In this document: one piece after another, positions 1 through 7,374 of the stretch
How positions within the stretch are numbered: the stretch's first letter is position 1
Layout: each line of letters starts with the position of its first letter
Assembly (NCBI RefSeq): GCF_021648855.1
Contig: NZ_JAKJHX010000007.1
Location: forward strand, 1 to 33,090
Source: Tychonema litorale BBK16
GTDB taxonomy: Bacteria; Cyanobacteriota; Cyanobacteriia; Cyanobacteriales; Microcoleaceae
Length of the DNA: 33,090 bases
Direction: 5' to 3'
Notes under the pieces: generated by a model
Databases searched by the model: none
Told to the model about the DNA's origin: nothing
What the model saw: the letters and a program-made list of their open reading frames with translations, nothing else
Program-made: the position numbers and the translations under genes

Positions 1-120
1 GATTCAGGTTGAGAAGATTCGATAATTTCATCTTCTATTTCTGCAACTGGTTCTGATTCAGATTCAGAAGATTCGATAATCGCATCTTCTATTTCTGCAA
101 CTGGTTCTGATTCAGACGGA
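1..120 (-). repeat. 54-bp in-frame tandem repeat in ABC ATPase tail
   Basis: Two copies of a 54-bp unit are visible, one starting near base 13 and one near base 67. Each encodes an 18-residue acidic unit containing EPVAEIED and IIESS. The array may continue beyond the left edge. Because the period is a multiple of three, copy number can change without breaking the frame. Confidence 0.75.
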
Positions 121-1229
121 GAATCATAAAGTAATTCTTCCCTTTCCGCAATTGGCAAACTTTCTACAACTGGTTCCAACTCTATCGGAGAAGATACGAT
201 CGCATTTTGAGCCTCTCCAGTTGCCAGATTTTCGGCGACTTCAGGTTCCGTTTCAATCAAAACATCACCCTGCTTCTTGTCAGCAGTTGTCAGCTTCAAA
301 AACACATCTTCCAAAGTAGCCCGATTGCGACGCATTTCGCACAGCCCAAACCCAGAAGCGATGATAGCTGCGGCAATTTCTCGTCCGGGTTCTATGTCCG
401 GTTCGCACAAGGCCCGCAGGCGATAACGACCGGCTAAAGAGTCTGGATTTGCGATCAATTCGATCGATCGCACTCCAGGCAAATTTTCCACCGCAGGTAG
501 CAGTAAACTGTTAACCAACTCCTCCTCGCCTTCAACTTCCAATTCATAACCAGAACCAGCCGCCAACTCTCCAGTCAAATTTTGCGGACTACCGGCTGCG
601 ACTATTTGACCACGATTAATGATGGTGACCCGGTTACAAGTCATGCTAACTTCCGGCAAAATGTGAGTCGAAAGGATGATTGTGTGCTGTCCCCCAAGGC
701 TTTTGATTAAATTCCGAACTTCGATGATTTGTCTGGGATCGAGGCCTACAGTTGGTTCATCTAGGATAATCACTGGCGGGTCATGGACGATCGCCTGAGC
801 GATGCCTACACGTTGCTTAAAGCCCTTGGAAAGTTTGCGGATTAAAACTTTCCGTTTTTCGGTCAAACCACAGCGTTCGATGGCTGAGGTGACTCTGCGT
901 GCGCGATCGCCCGCCGGTACTTGCTTAATTCTGGCTACAAAAAACAGAAATCCTTCCACTGACATTTCAGGATACAGTGGTGGATTTTCGGGCAAATAGC
1001 CGATACGCTGTCTGACAGCCATCGAATTTTCGTGAATGTCTAGGCCGGCAATGCGGGCTGTGCCGCTGGATGCCGGCAAGTATCCCGACAAAATCCGCAT
1101 GGTTGTGGTTTTACCGGCACCGTTGGGCCCCAGAAACCCCAGAATTTCTCCTGTTTCGACAGAAAAAGACACATCCGCGATTGCTGCGGTGGAACCGTAA
1201 GTTTTGCTTAAGTGTTCTACTTCAATCAT
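1..1229 (-). CDS. ABC transporter ATP-binding protein, GldA-like (3' end beyond window)
   Basis: This is the nucleotide-binding subunit of an ABC-2 type exporter, which hydrolyses ATP at the inner face of the membrane. I translated the open frame from ATG 1229; it runs off the left edge after about 409 codons. Visible motifs are Walker A GPNGAGKT (about residues 34-41), an ABC signature in LSKGFKQRVG, Walker B with VIILDEPTVGLDP, and an H-loop in ILSTHILPE. The order and spacing match the GldA/CcmA-like class of about 310-330 residues. The protein is longer than that class: after about residue 310 it carries an acidic Glu/Ser/Pro-rich extension with an 18-residue repeat at the window edge. 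Cyanobacterial relatives are usually followed by an ABC-2 permease and a GldG-like protein, which would lie outside the window. Family is certain; substrate unknown. Confidence 0.9.
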   Translation of the reverse strand, partial: MIEVEHLSKTYGSTAAIADVSFSVETGEILGFLGPNGAGKTTTMRILSGYLPASSGTARIAGLDIHENSMAVRQRIGYLPENPPLYPEMSVEGFLFFVARIKQVPAGDRARRVTSAIERCGLTEKRKVLIRKLSKGFKQRVGIAQAIVHDPPVIILDEPTVGLDPRQIIEVRNLIKSLGGQHTIILSTHILPEVSMTCNRVTIINRGQIVAAGSPQNLTGELAAGSGYELEVEGEEELVNSLLLPAVENLPGVRSIELIANPDSLAGRYRLRALCEPDIEPGREIAAAIIASGFGLCEMRRNRATLEDVFLKLTTADKKQGDVLIETEPEVAENLATGEAQNAIVSSPIELEPVVESLPIAEREELLYDSPSESEPVAEIEDAIIESSESESEPVAEIEDEIIESSQPE

Positions 1230-1314
1230 TTGTCAGCAGGGGATTTTATATTTTAGATTCTAGTGTTTCAGTTTAGTCCAACAAAAACTAAATCTATCAC
1301 AACTCAGTATCTGG

Positions 1315-1710
1315 CTAACTTTTGTTTAAATATCTTTCAATGAGGACGATCGCCACAATATCATCCACTGGCCTCGGCGGTGTCCGCATTCCCAGGGGAA
1401 TCAACCGATTGAGTCCCGTCGGAGGGTACATTTGCCAGTAGCGTTCCTTTGCTTCTAAACTACTGAACCTCTCATCAACCTGAATAATTTTGATGAAAGG
1501 TGACAAACTCTGAGTTAGTTTTTGTTTCCAACTCTTAGAAGTAGTTTGATCTCCCATCACCAATAACTCAATAGGAAACTGTTGACATAGAGATTGAATA
1601 GTTGAAATTGTATTCTCGGAAGGTACAACTTGATGGTAGGAAACCTTTCTGTCTCTACCCATGACGGCGATACCACACTTATCTTTCCCTGGATCGAAAC
1701 CTAAAATCAT
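1315..1710 (-). CDS. YqgF/RuvC-like RNase H-fold nuclease
   Basis: 131 residues, close to the usual length of the YqgF (Holliday-junction-resolvase-like, pre-16S rRNA processing) family. The N-terminal strand with LGFDPGKDKCGIAV carries the first metal-binding Asp (about residue 6). A central LVMGDQTTS segment, the conserved VDERFSSLEA block and the C-terminal VDDIVAIVLIERYL with paired Asp residues follow in the family order. This cyanobacterial branch is more diverged than E. coli YqgF, so a role in rRNA maturation is inferred rather than shown. The gene is on the same strand as the downstream ABC ATPase gene and the upstream DUF3084 gene. The start at ATG 1710 places the catalytic strand at the very N-terminus, as expected. 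Confidence 0.75.
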   Translation of the reverse strand: MILGFDPGKDKCGIAVMGRDRKVSYHQVVPSENTISTIQSLCQQFPIELLVMGDQTTSKSWKQKLTQSLSPFIKIIQVDERFSSLEAKERYWQMYPPTGLNRLIPLGMRTPPRPVDDIVAIVLIERYLNKS

Positions 1711-1901
1711 AGTTATTGGTAATTAGTAATTGGTAATTGGTAATTGGTAATTGTTATTTGGTAATTGTTAATTGGTAATTGTTATTTGTTTTTATTGGTT
1801 GCCAATGCCCCATGCCCCATGCCCCATGCCCAATGCCCTATGCCCAATTCCCCATTCCCAATTCCCCATTCCCAATTCCCCATTCCCCCATTCCCCATTC
1901 C
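1711..1901. repeat. Low-complexity tandem repeats between genes
   Basis: The stretch is built from two simple arrays. About 1713-1790 is a run of TAATTGGTAATTGGT-type heptamers, and about 1803-1900 is a run of CCCCATGCC and then CCCATTCCCCATTC-type units. Short heptameric arrays of this sort are common between cyanobacterial genes. A 64-codon open frame across it is composed of repeat-encoded residues and is not a credible gene. Confidence 0.8.
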
Positions 1902-3605
1902 TTAATTTTGTTTTCCAGTGCGAAAAACAACGACTCCATTGTGCATGGCAACTAAATCTATCTTAAGTGGCCCAGCAATGTATGTCACATCTGTCGCGAT
2001 CGCCTGAACCTCCAAAGGTCTACCATATTGTTGCACGCGATCGACAAAACTACCCAAAGTTTCAATCCGATTATCCGCAACTTGAACCCTACCGCCCACA
2101 ACACCAATCAAACGAGCCCGAAATTGGCAAGCTTCAATTAATTCCTGCAACTGCTGTCGTACCTTTTCATCTTTCAAGGCTATAGGATCTACAGACACCC
2201 CTGAAATCACATCTCCAGCGCGGAACACAACTCGATTGATTTCTGCTTCTGCAAATACCTTGATGCGCTTTTCTTCTCGTAAGTAGTTAGCACCGGCGAC
2301 TATTCGGACTACATAATCTTGACCATCTTTAATTTGATTAATTAGTTGCTCAATTTCAGCATTAGTAATTTCAACCACCTGCTCTTTAACCGAATTGTTT
2401 TGTGGTTCCATAAGTCTAACAGTGGTTTTATTCGCTTCTTGCAATAGTCGATCGATGGCGCGACTTGCTAATGCCGGATCGATTATGCTAACCACCCCAG
2501 CCGCTAGAATTTGACCGCGCCTAATGGCAACAGTACCTTCGCGAATTGCCTGAAAATCTCGTTCCAAAACTTGCATTTGCTGTTGCAATAAAGCTTGTTG
2601 CTTTTCTAACTGAGTTTGTTGATCTCCCAAGGTTTCTAAGAGTTCTTCCCTCTCCGCAATCACTTTGTCACGATCGACTATGGCCCGATCGCGATCGGCA
2701 AGATTTTCCACCCGCTGGGCAATTTCCTTGTCCCGCTGAGCAATTAGTTCATTGCGCTGGGCAATTTCCTTGTCCCGCTTGGCAATTTCTCCCTCTCGTT
2801 TGGCAATTTCCTGGTCACGCTGAGCAATTTGAGTTTTCACCTGCTCTCGTTGCTCAATCAACTGTTGGCGTTCCCCTTGTAGTTGCGCGATTTCCGAACC
2901 CAGATTCATTTTTTGAGCAGAAACCGTGTTCAATTGATTTTCTGTGCGATCGAGCTGAGATTTTGTAGTTTCCCGTGCCGCTTGCACCATTTTCAATTGT
3001 GATTCAGTCCGAGATTTAGCCGCTTCTACACTCAGTAATTGTGATTCAGTCTGAGATTTAGCCGCTTCTACACTCAGTAATTGTGATTCAGTCTGGGATT
3101 TAGCTGCTTCTACCTCACTTAACTGTTTTTCGGTTTTAGATTTAGCAGCTTCCACGCTATTCAGTTGGGTTCGTAGTGAATTTAATTTTGCTTGCGTTTT
3201 AGCTTGTTCAGCATTAGCTGTTTGCAAAGAACGATTAATCTTTTCTAAATTGGCTTTAGCTTGGGCTTGAGCAGCCCTAGCTTGACCTAACTCAGTTTCA
3301 ACTCGATTTTTTTCTTGCGTGGCTTGGTTGAGTTCTCTGCGGGCGTTACTGAGTCTTTTTTGAATTTCGTCTATTCTAAAAACCCCCGTTCGCAGGGGCT
3401 TGCTAGTAGCAAACAGGATGCCAAGAGTTGTGGCTGATAGAATGCTACCAGCCATCACTGTCACGACAACAGCAGTATCGCGGGGGCGAAGTTTGAACAG
3501 ACTCAATCTTGCCTTGCCGACTTTTGTCCCAAGGCGATCGCTGACAGTAGCGATCACACCCCCCAAAATTAAAATTACAAATACTAGGATATATCCAGCA
3601 GTCAT
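1902..3605 (-). CDS. DUF3084 coiled-coil membrane protein
   Basis: 567 residues, matching the cyanobacterial DUF3084 family in length and layout. Two hydrophobic segments lie near the N-terminus (about 3-22 and 45-67), separated by a basic stretch with LGTKVGKARLSLFKLRPRDT. A long Gln/Glu/Lys/Ala-rich coiled coil follows from about 78 to 355, and then a compact alpha/beta C-terminal domain. The coiled coil holds internal repeats: a 14-residue unit (LLSVEAAKSQTESQ, 42 bp at about 3000-3120) and a 7-residue unit (IAQRDKE, 21 bp at about 2690-2830). Function is unknown; an envelope-associated structural role is inference from the architecture. The start at ATG 3605 puts the first membrane segment at residue 3. 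Confidence 0.85.
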   Translation of the reverse strand: MTAGYILVFVILILGGVIATVSDRLGTKVGKARLSLFKLRPRDTAVVVTVMAGSILSATTLGILFATSKPLRTGVFRIDEIQKRLSNARRELNQATQEKNRVETELGQARAAQAQAKANLEKINRSLQTANAEQAKTQAKLNSLRTQLNSVEAAKSKTEKQLSEVEAAKSQTESQLLSVEAAKSQTESQLLSVEAAKSRTESQLKMVQAARETTKSQLDRTENQLNTVSAQKMNLGSEIAQLQGERQQLIEQREQVKTQIAQRDQEIAKREGEIAKRDKEIAQRNELIAQRDKEIAQRVENLADRDRAIVDRDKVIAEREELLETLGDQQTQLEKQQALLQQQMQVLERDFQAIREGTVAIRRGQILAAGVVSIIDPALASRAIDRLLQEANKTTVRLMEPQNNSVKEQVVEITNAEIEQLINQIKDGQDYVVRIVAGANYLREEKRIKVFAEAEINRVVFRAGDVISGVSVDPIALKDEKVRQQLQELIEACQFRARLIGVVGGRVQVADNRIETLGSFVDRVQQYGRPLEVQAIATDVTYIAGPLKIDLVAMHNGVVVFRTGKQN

Positions 3606-3613
3606 TCCGATTC

Positions 3614-3747
3614 TATAGCTCGTCTAAATCATTTATACAAATTCAATATGTAGGGGTAGTGCCCCCGTGCCTACCCCCGACCGATCAGGGCAACCACGGG
3701 GGGATTGCCCCTACAAAAATCACACAAATCATTTAGGCTCGCTATAT
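3614..3747. repeat. Palindromic MITE-like element, about 134 bp
   Basis: Long imperfect inverted repeat. The inner arms are GTAGGGGTAGTGCCCCCGTG (3650-3669) against CACGGGGGGATTGCCCCTAC (3695-3714). The outer arms continue with CTAAATCATTTAT against the complement of ACAAATCATTTAG and end near TATAGC. It would fold into one long hairpin and has no coding capacity. Similar GTAGGGGCAATCCCCCCGTG palindromes are recurrent intergenic elements in cyanobacteria. Confidence 0.75.
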
Positions 3748-3748
3748 A

Positions 3749-3798
3749 TTTGGGATTTCGGATTTTGGATTGAATTTAAAATCCCAAATCCCAAATCC
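3749..3798 (-). terminator. Heptamer-built hairpin downstream of ntcA
   Basis: TTTGGGATTTCGGATTTTGG pairs imperfectly with AAATCCCAAATCCCAAATCC across a short AT-rich loop. It lies 16 bp past the ntcA stop codon, so it could act as a transcript end, but it is equally an example of the AAATCCC repeat family common in these genomes. There is no clear U-tract. Confidence 0.4.
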
Positions 3799-3813
3799 TA
3801 TACTTTCTCGACA

Positions 3814-4503
3814 TCAAGTGAATTGCTGGCCTAAAGCCACCGGGTTATGGACTGTGATCTTTTTCTTGTGAATCGAGATCATTTTCTCTTGTCTGAGATC
3901 TCCGAGCAAACGAGTCACTGTTACCCGTGTTGAGCCGATCGCCTCTGCGATCGCCTGATGGGACAGTTTCAAATCGATCGTAATCCCCTCACTACCGGGC
4001 ATACCAAAATCCCGGCATAGTATCAACAAAAAGCTCACCAGTCTCGAACCCATATCTCGGTGAGCCAGCGTTTCGATCATCATCTCGGTTTGCAAAATCC
4101 GAGATGAGAGTCCCCGCAGCATCACCATCGATAATTCTGGGTCTTCCTTGAGAGCTTTTTCGACTTGTTCGATCGGCAACGAGATCAATTCCACCGGCGT
4201 AAAGGCTACTGCGTGGTAGAACCTGTCAGAGCGGTGTCCCGTAATTAGAGACAGCACCCCAAACACACTATTTTCACGCAGTAGAGCCACTGTAATCTCT
4301 TCTCCTGCCTCATAGACCCTGGAGAGCTTTACAGCACCTTTAATGAGAACGTAGACGCGCTCAGCCGGGTCTCCAGGGAAAAAAATTGTCTTGCCCCGTT
4401 CAAAGCTTTCCACAATGGGTGGAAAGGCCCCGCCACTAATTTGGCGAAACACGGCTGCTAGCGGTCTATCATGGGTCACGACCTGATCCTTTCTACTAAT
4501 CAA
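3814..4503 (-). CDS. ntcA: Global nitrogen regulator NtcA
   Basis: A CRP/FNR-family transcription factor that senses 2-oxoglutarate and activates ammonium-repressed nitrogen assimilation genes at GTA-N8-TAC sites. 229 residues, near-collinear with Anabaena NtcA as I recall it. Conserved blocks include [38 protein letters not shown] and [20 protein letters not shown]. The C-terminal helix-turn-helix [20 protein letters not shown] (about 183-202) is conserved in full. The ATG at 4503 gives a tail about six residues longer than the familiar form; a GTG at 4479 would align better with it. The gene is divergent from fabI with about 300 bp between. I looked for a perfect GTA-N8-TAC autoregulatory site upstream and did not find one. 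Confidence 0.97.
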   Translation of the reverse strand: MISRKDQVVTHDRPLAAVFRQISGGAFPPIVESFERGKTIFFPGDPAERVYVLIKGAVKLSRVYEAGEEITVALLRENSVFGVLSLITGHRSDRFYHAVAFTPVELISLPIEQVEKALKEDPELSMVMLRGLSSRILQTEMMIETLAHRDMGSRLVSFLLILCRDFGMPGSEGITIDLKLSHQAIAEAIGSTRVTVTRLLGDLRQEKMISIHKKKITVHNPVALGQQFT

Positions 4504-4682
4504 TGCTCTTTAACTTGCAGATTAACATTATTGAGTAAATATACTTCCCAAACTCCTGTATCCGGGGATTTAGTTACTTCTATCTAATGTTAAGGTAAAC
4601 ACACACTGTATGATTAAATATAGCCCTTCTCTTAACTTTCTCAATTCCGCCCCATGCAGCTCCACAGCAAAATTAATATAAG

Positions 4683-4742
4683 TTGTGTCTCAATTGTGTC
4701 TCAATTGTGTCTGATTCAGTTAAATCTGAATCAGTTGTGTCT
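4683..4742. promoter_or_regulatory. TTGTGTCT repeats and perfect palindrome upstream of fabI
   Basis: TTGTGTCT occurs four times, at 4683, 4694, 4705 and 4735; the first three are exactly 11 bp apart, about one helical turn. Between the third and fourth lies a perfect 9-bp inverted repeat, CTGATTCAG (4711-4719) and CTGAATCAG (4726-4734), with a 6-bp spacer. It sits 66 bp before the fabI ATG in the ntcA-fabI divergent region, a plausible place for a regulator site. The cognate protein is unknown. Confidence 0.5.
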
Positions 4743-4807
4743 AAATAGGCGGGGTTATCGAATCTAGCCAACGAGAACGGTGCAAGTTGCTTTTACATGA
4801 ATTACCG

Positions 4808-5584
4808 ATGATAGATTTAACCGGAAAAAATGCTCTTGTTACGGGCATTGCCAACAATCGCTCGATCGCCTGGGGCATTGCTCAGCAACTCCACAAAGCA
4901 GGCGCAAACCTTGGCATAACTTATTTGAAGGACGAGAAAGGCAAGCACGAGCGCAAAGTCGCCGAACTCGTGGAACCGCTGAATCCCAGTCTGTATTTGC
5001 CATGCAACGTTCAAGATGAGAGCGAAATTGAGTCTACTTTTAAGACGATCACCGAAAAATGGGGCAAGTTAGATATTCTGGTGCACTGTTTAGCCTTTGC
5101 CGGCAAAGACGAACTATCGGGAGACTTCACCAAAACTTCCCGCCCAGGTTTCTCCAATGCTTTGGATATTAGTGCTTACTCTCTCATACGTCTATGTGCT
5201 GCGGCGAAACCCCTGATGGCGGAAGGTGGCAGTATTATCACCTTGACTTATCTCGGCGGTGTCCGAGTAATTCCCAATTATAACGTGATGGGAATTGCTA
5301 AAGCAGCATTGGAAATGAATGTGCGCTATCTGGCGGCGGAACTTGGCCCGTTAAATATTCGGGTAAATGGGATTTCTTCGGGCCCAATTCGGACTCTGGC
5401 TTCGTCAGCAGTTGGCGGCATTCTGGATATGATCCACCATGTTGAGGAAGTCGCCCCCCTCCGGCGCACGGTGACTCAACAGGAAGTAGGAAATGCTGCG
5501 ACTTTTTTGTGCAGCAGTATGGCTAGTGGGATTACTGGTCAGATTTTGTATGTGGATGCTGGTTACGAAATCATGGGAATGTAA
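4808..5584 (+). CDS. fabI: Enoyl-[acyl-carrier-protein] reductase (NADH) FabI
   Basis: Catalyses the last reduction of each type II fatty-acid elongation cycle (trans-2-enoyl-ACP to acyl-ACP) in the cytoplasm. 258 residues from ATG 4808, the usual length. I chose this start because MIDLTGKNALVTGIANNRSI matches the family N-terminus; an upstream TTG at 4787 would only add seven non-conserved residues. Motifs are the Rossmann glycine motif GIANNRSIAWG (13-23), the first active-site Tyr in LTYLGG (Y148), the Tyr-X6-Lys catalytic pair (Y158, K165), and the substrate loop with SSAVGGILDMIHHVEEVAP. The C-terminus YVDAGYEIMGM is typical of cyanobacterial FabI. The promoter region carries an unusual repeat cluster. 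Confidence 0.97.
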   Translation: MIDLTGKNALVTGIANNRSIAWGIAQQLHKAGANLGITYLKDEKGKHERKVAELVEPLNPSLYLPCNVQDESEIESTFKTITEKWGKLDILVHCLAFAGKDELSGDFTKTSRPGFSNALDISAYSLIRLCAAAKPLMAEGGSIITLTYLGGVRVIPNYNVMGIAKAALEMNVRYLAAELGPLNIRVNGISSGPIRTLASSAVGGILDMIHHVEEVAPLRRTVTQQEVGNAATFLCSSMASGITGQILYVDAGYEIMGM

Positions 5585-5598
5585 CTTTTAAGATACAA

Positions 5599-5659
5599 GG
5601 GGTGGGTTCACCAAGAACTTTAAAGGTGACAAACAGTTTAAATAAACCCGCCCCCACCC
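5599..5659 (+). terminator. Imperfect inverted repeat between fabI and hisB
   Basis: GGGGTGGGTT at 5599 pairs imperfectly with AAACCCGCCCCCACCC ending at 5659. The long intervening loop contains a smaller pairing of TTCACC with GGTGAC. It lies 14 bp after the fabI stop, where a transcript end or a mobile palindromic repeat is plausible. There is no U-tract. Confidence 0.4.
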
Positions 5660-5678
5660 ACTAACTATCAATTATTTA

Positions 5679-6344
5679 ATGAATCACAAATTGCAAATTA
5701 TGGAAATAATCGATCGCGCTTCTATTCCTGTTCCTCCCGCACCTCCGCTGCACGTCGCCCGCGCCGCTTTCGTCAAGCGCACGACACTGGAAACTGATGT
5801 GAATGTTAGTCTGAATCTCGACGGTTTGGGAACTTGCAAAGCGGCGACAGGAATTCCGTTTTTAGATCATATGTTGGATCAGATTGCTTCCCACGGATTG
5901 ATCGATTTGGATGTTCAGGCGATCGGGGATTTAGCCATTGACGATCATCACACGAACGAAGATGTGGGGATTACGTTAGGACAAACTTTGGCAAAAGCTG
6001 TGGGGGATCGATCGGGCATTTCTCGTTTCGGCCACTTCATCGCCCCGTTAGATGAAGCTTTGGTTGAAGTAGTCCTAGATTTTTCGGGACGGCCTCACTT
6101 AAGTTACAATTTGCAGATTCCAAATCAGCGGATTGGTACTTACGACACCGAGTTAGTGAGAGAGTTTTTTTCGGCGATTGTGAATCACAGTCAAATGACA
6201 CTGCACATTCGACAGTTGCAGGGTGGAAATTCCCACCACATTGTGGAAGCGGCGTTTAAGGCGTTTGCGCGGGCTTTGCGGATGGCTGTGGCGATCGATC
6301 CACGGCGCGCTAGTCGGATTCCTAGTTCTAAAGGGGTTTTGTAG
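5679..6344 (+). CDS. hisB: Imidazoleglycerol-phosphate dehydratase HisB
   Basis: Dehydrates imidazole glycerol phosphate to imidazole acetol phosphate, step six of histidine biosynthesis, using Mn2+ bound by histidines. The protein is the monofunctional form typical of cyanobacteria and plants. Visible motifs are the metal-binding [14 protein letters not shown] and [11 protein letters not shown] blocks (about 60-98), [15 protein letters not shown], and the second half-site [20 protein letters not shown] near the C-terminus. The ATG at 5679 gives 221 residues; an in-frame ATG at 5700 gives 214 and is about as likely, and neither has a clear ribosome site. It stands alone downstream of fabI on the same strand. 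Confidence 0.96.
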   Translation: MNHKLQIMEIIDRASIPVPPAPPLHVARAAFVKRTTLETDVNVSLNLDGLGTCKAATGIPFLDHMLDQIASHGLIDLDVQAIGDLAIDDHHTNEDVGITLGQTLAKAVGDRSGISRFGHFIAPLDEALVEVVLDFSGRPHLSYNLQIPNQRIGTYDTELVREFFSAIVNHSQMTLHIRQLQGGNSHHIVEAAFKAFARALRMAVAIDPRRASRIPSSKGVL

Positions 6345-6350
6345 TTTGAG

Positions 6351-6384
6351 GGTTTGTAGTTGCGCGATCGGGCTACTGCAAACC
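6351..6384. terminator. Hairpin between convergent hisB and restriction gene
   Basis: GGTTTGTAG (6351-6359) pairs with CTACTGCAAACC (6373-6384) with a small bulge. It occupies the 46-bp gap between two convergent genes, so it could serve either as a bidirectional end. Weak evidence. Confidence 0.35.
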
Positions 6385-6390
6385 TGTAAA

Positions 6391-7341
6391 TTAAAATATA
6401 TCTGCTATGTAGTTAAAAACACCTTGACTTCCCTCGCCGTACTTTCCGATAAATTCAGCGATTAGTCGATCGCTACACCTTTCTATAGCTTCATCAAGAG
6501 AACTTTGAGCTAAAACTTGACTAGCCGACTGACGCAAAACCTCAAACAGATTCACAGTATAGCAAGTATCTTCACTGACAAAATCCCACAGTTCTCGACC
6601 GATTAAAGTGATCATTTCCGAATTAGGCAAAATTTGCTTCAGCAAACCAAGTGTTACAGTTTTATTAGTTCTTTTGCCGTAAGCTATACCAATATAAGCG
6701 CGATCGCCCTCCTGAATTTTTTCCTCAATTTTCGCAGCCCAATATACTATCTGGTCTTTATCCATATCATTTGGGCCGCTTTTTACCTGTATCCAGCATT
6801 TCTTGCCATCACTGGTAGTTTTAATTGCATCCCATCCTGACTTTCCCGGCGGACTTTCTGCACTTTCAGAGCAAGATATCAATAATTTTTCGATAAAAAA
6901 TCCCATTGAAGTGACAATAGACCTAGTGGCAGTCATATAAACATTGAGCCTGACAACTTCTTCGGGAGTGTTAAGATTTAACGCTCTGATTAAAAATGGG
7001 TTGGGATGAATTTTTCCTAAAGTCAGATTTTCCACCATAGCTAGCTGTCGCCCAGTAAAATCCCGACAAATACTGCCTAAGAAATTTTCAGCGATAGTAA
7101 GTTGCAGCGAAAGCTTCCCTGAAGATATAAATGCTAAAATTCGTTCAATCTCATCGGGAGTAAATTTAAGTGCTCTTTTCCCAGATATGCTGCTGATGCC
7201 GTTTATGAGTGTTTCTACTTGTAAGTTAAAAAATTCTTCTAACTCCGCAAAGTGACTGGCGAAAGATCGAGATTTGCTGGTCGGCAGTCCTACTTCTTTT
7301 TCTAAAACAAATGCTAATAATTCATGAAGTTGCTCAGACAC
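6391..7341 (-). CDS. Type II restriction endonuclease, PD-(D/E)XK-like
   Basis: 316 residues. The likely role is cleavage of DNA that lacks the modification made by the adjacent methyltransferase. The N-terminal half is helical, with NPFLIRALNLNTPEEVVRLN and ATRSIVTSMGFFIEKLL. The C-terminal half carries a PD-(D/E)XK-like centre, SGWDAIK followed by CWIQVKSGPN, giving Asp171 and the variant triad Q185-x-K187 in place of the usual E-x-K. From memory it resembles the PmeII family, but I could not confirm this. It begins 33 bp after the methyltransferase stop and is surely co-transcribed with it. The recognition site cannot be read from the sequence. Confidence 0.8.
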   Translation of the reverse strand: MSEQLHELLAFVLEKEVGLPTSKSRSFASHFAELEEFFNLQVETLINGISSISGKRALKFTPDEIERILAFISSGKLSLQLTIAENFLGSICRDFTGRQLAMVENLTLGKIHPNPFLIRALNLNTPEEVVRLNVYMTATRSIVTSMGFFIEKLLISCSESAESPPGKSGWDAIKTTSDGKKCWIQVKSGPNDMDKDQIVYWAAKIEEKIQEGDRAYIGIAYGKRTNKTVTLGLLKQILPNSEMITLIGRELWDFVSEDTCYTVNLFEVLRQSASQVLAQSSLDEAIERCSDRLIAEFIGKYGEGSQGVFNYIADIF

Positions 7342-7374
7342 TTATATTTTTCCTCATTCTATTTTAAATATTAG

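Noticed and set aside
1772..1966. Small gene on the plus strand at 1772
   Set aside because: It translates the CCCCATGCC/CCCATTC arrays and the antisense of the DUF3084 3' end.
2546..2968. 140-codon plus-strand frame at 2546
   Set aside because: It is the shadow of the repetitive DUF3084 coiled coil, with Pro/Cys-rich repeats that match no protein.
4504..4786. NtcA box (GTA-N8-TAC) for ntcA autoregulation
   Set aside because: I looked through the region and found only partial matches such as GTA-N4-TAC.
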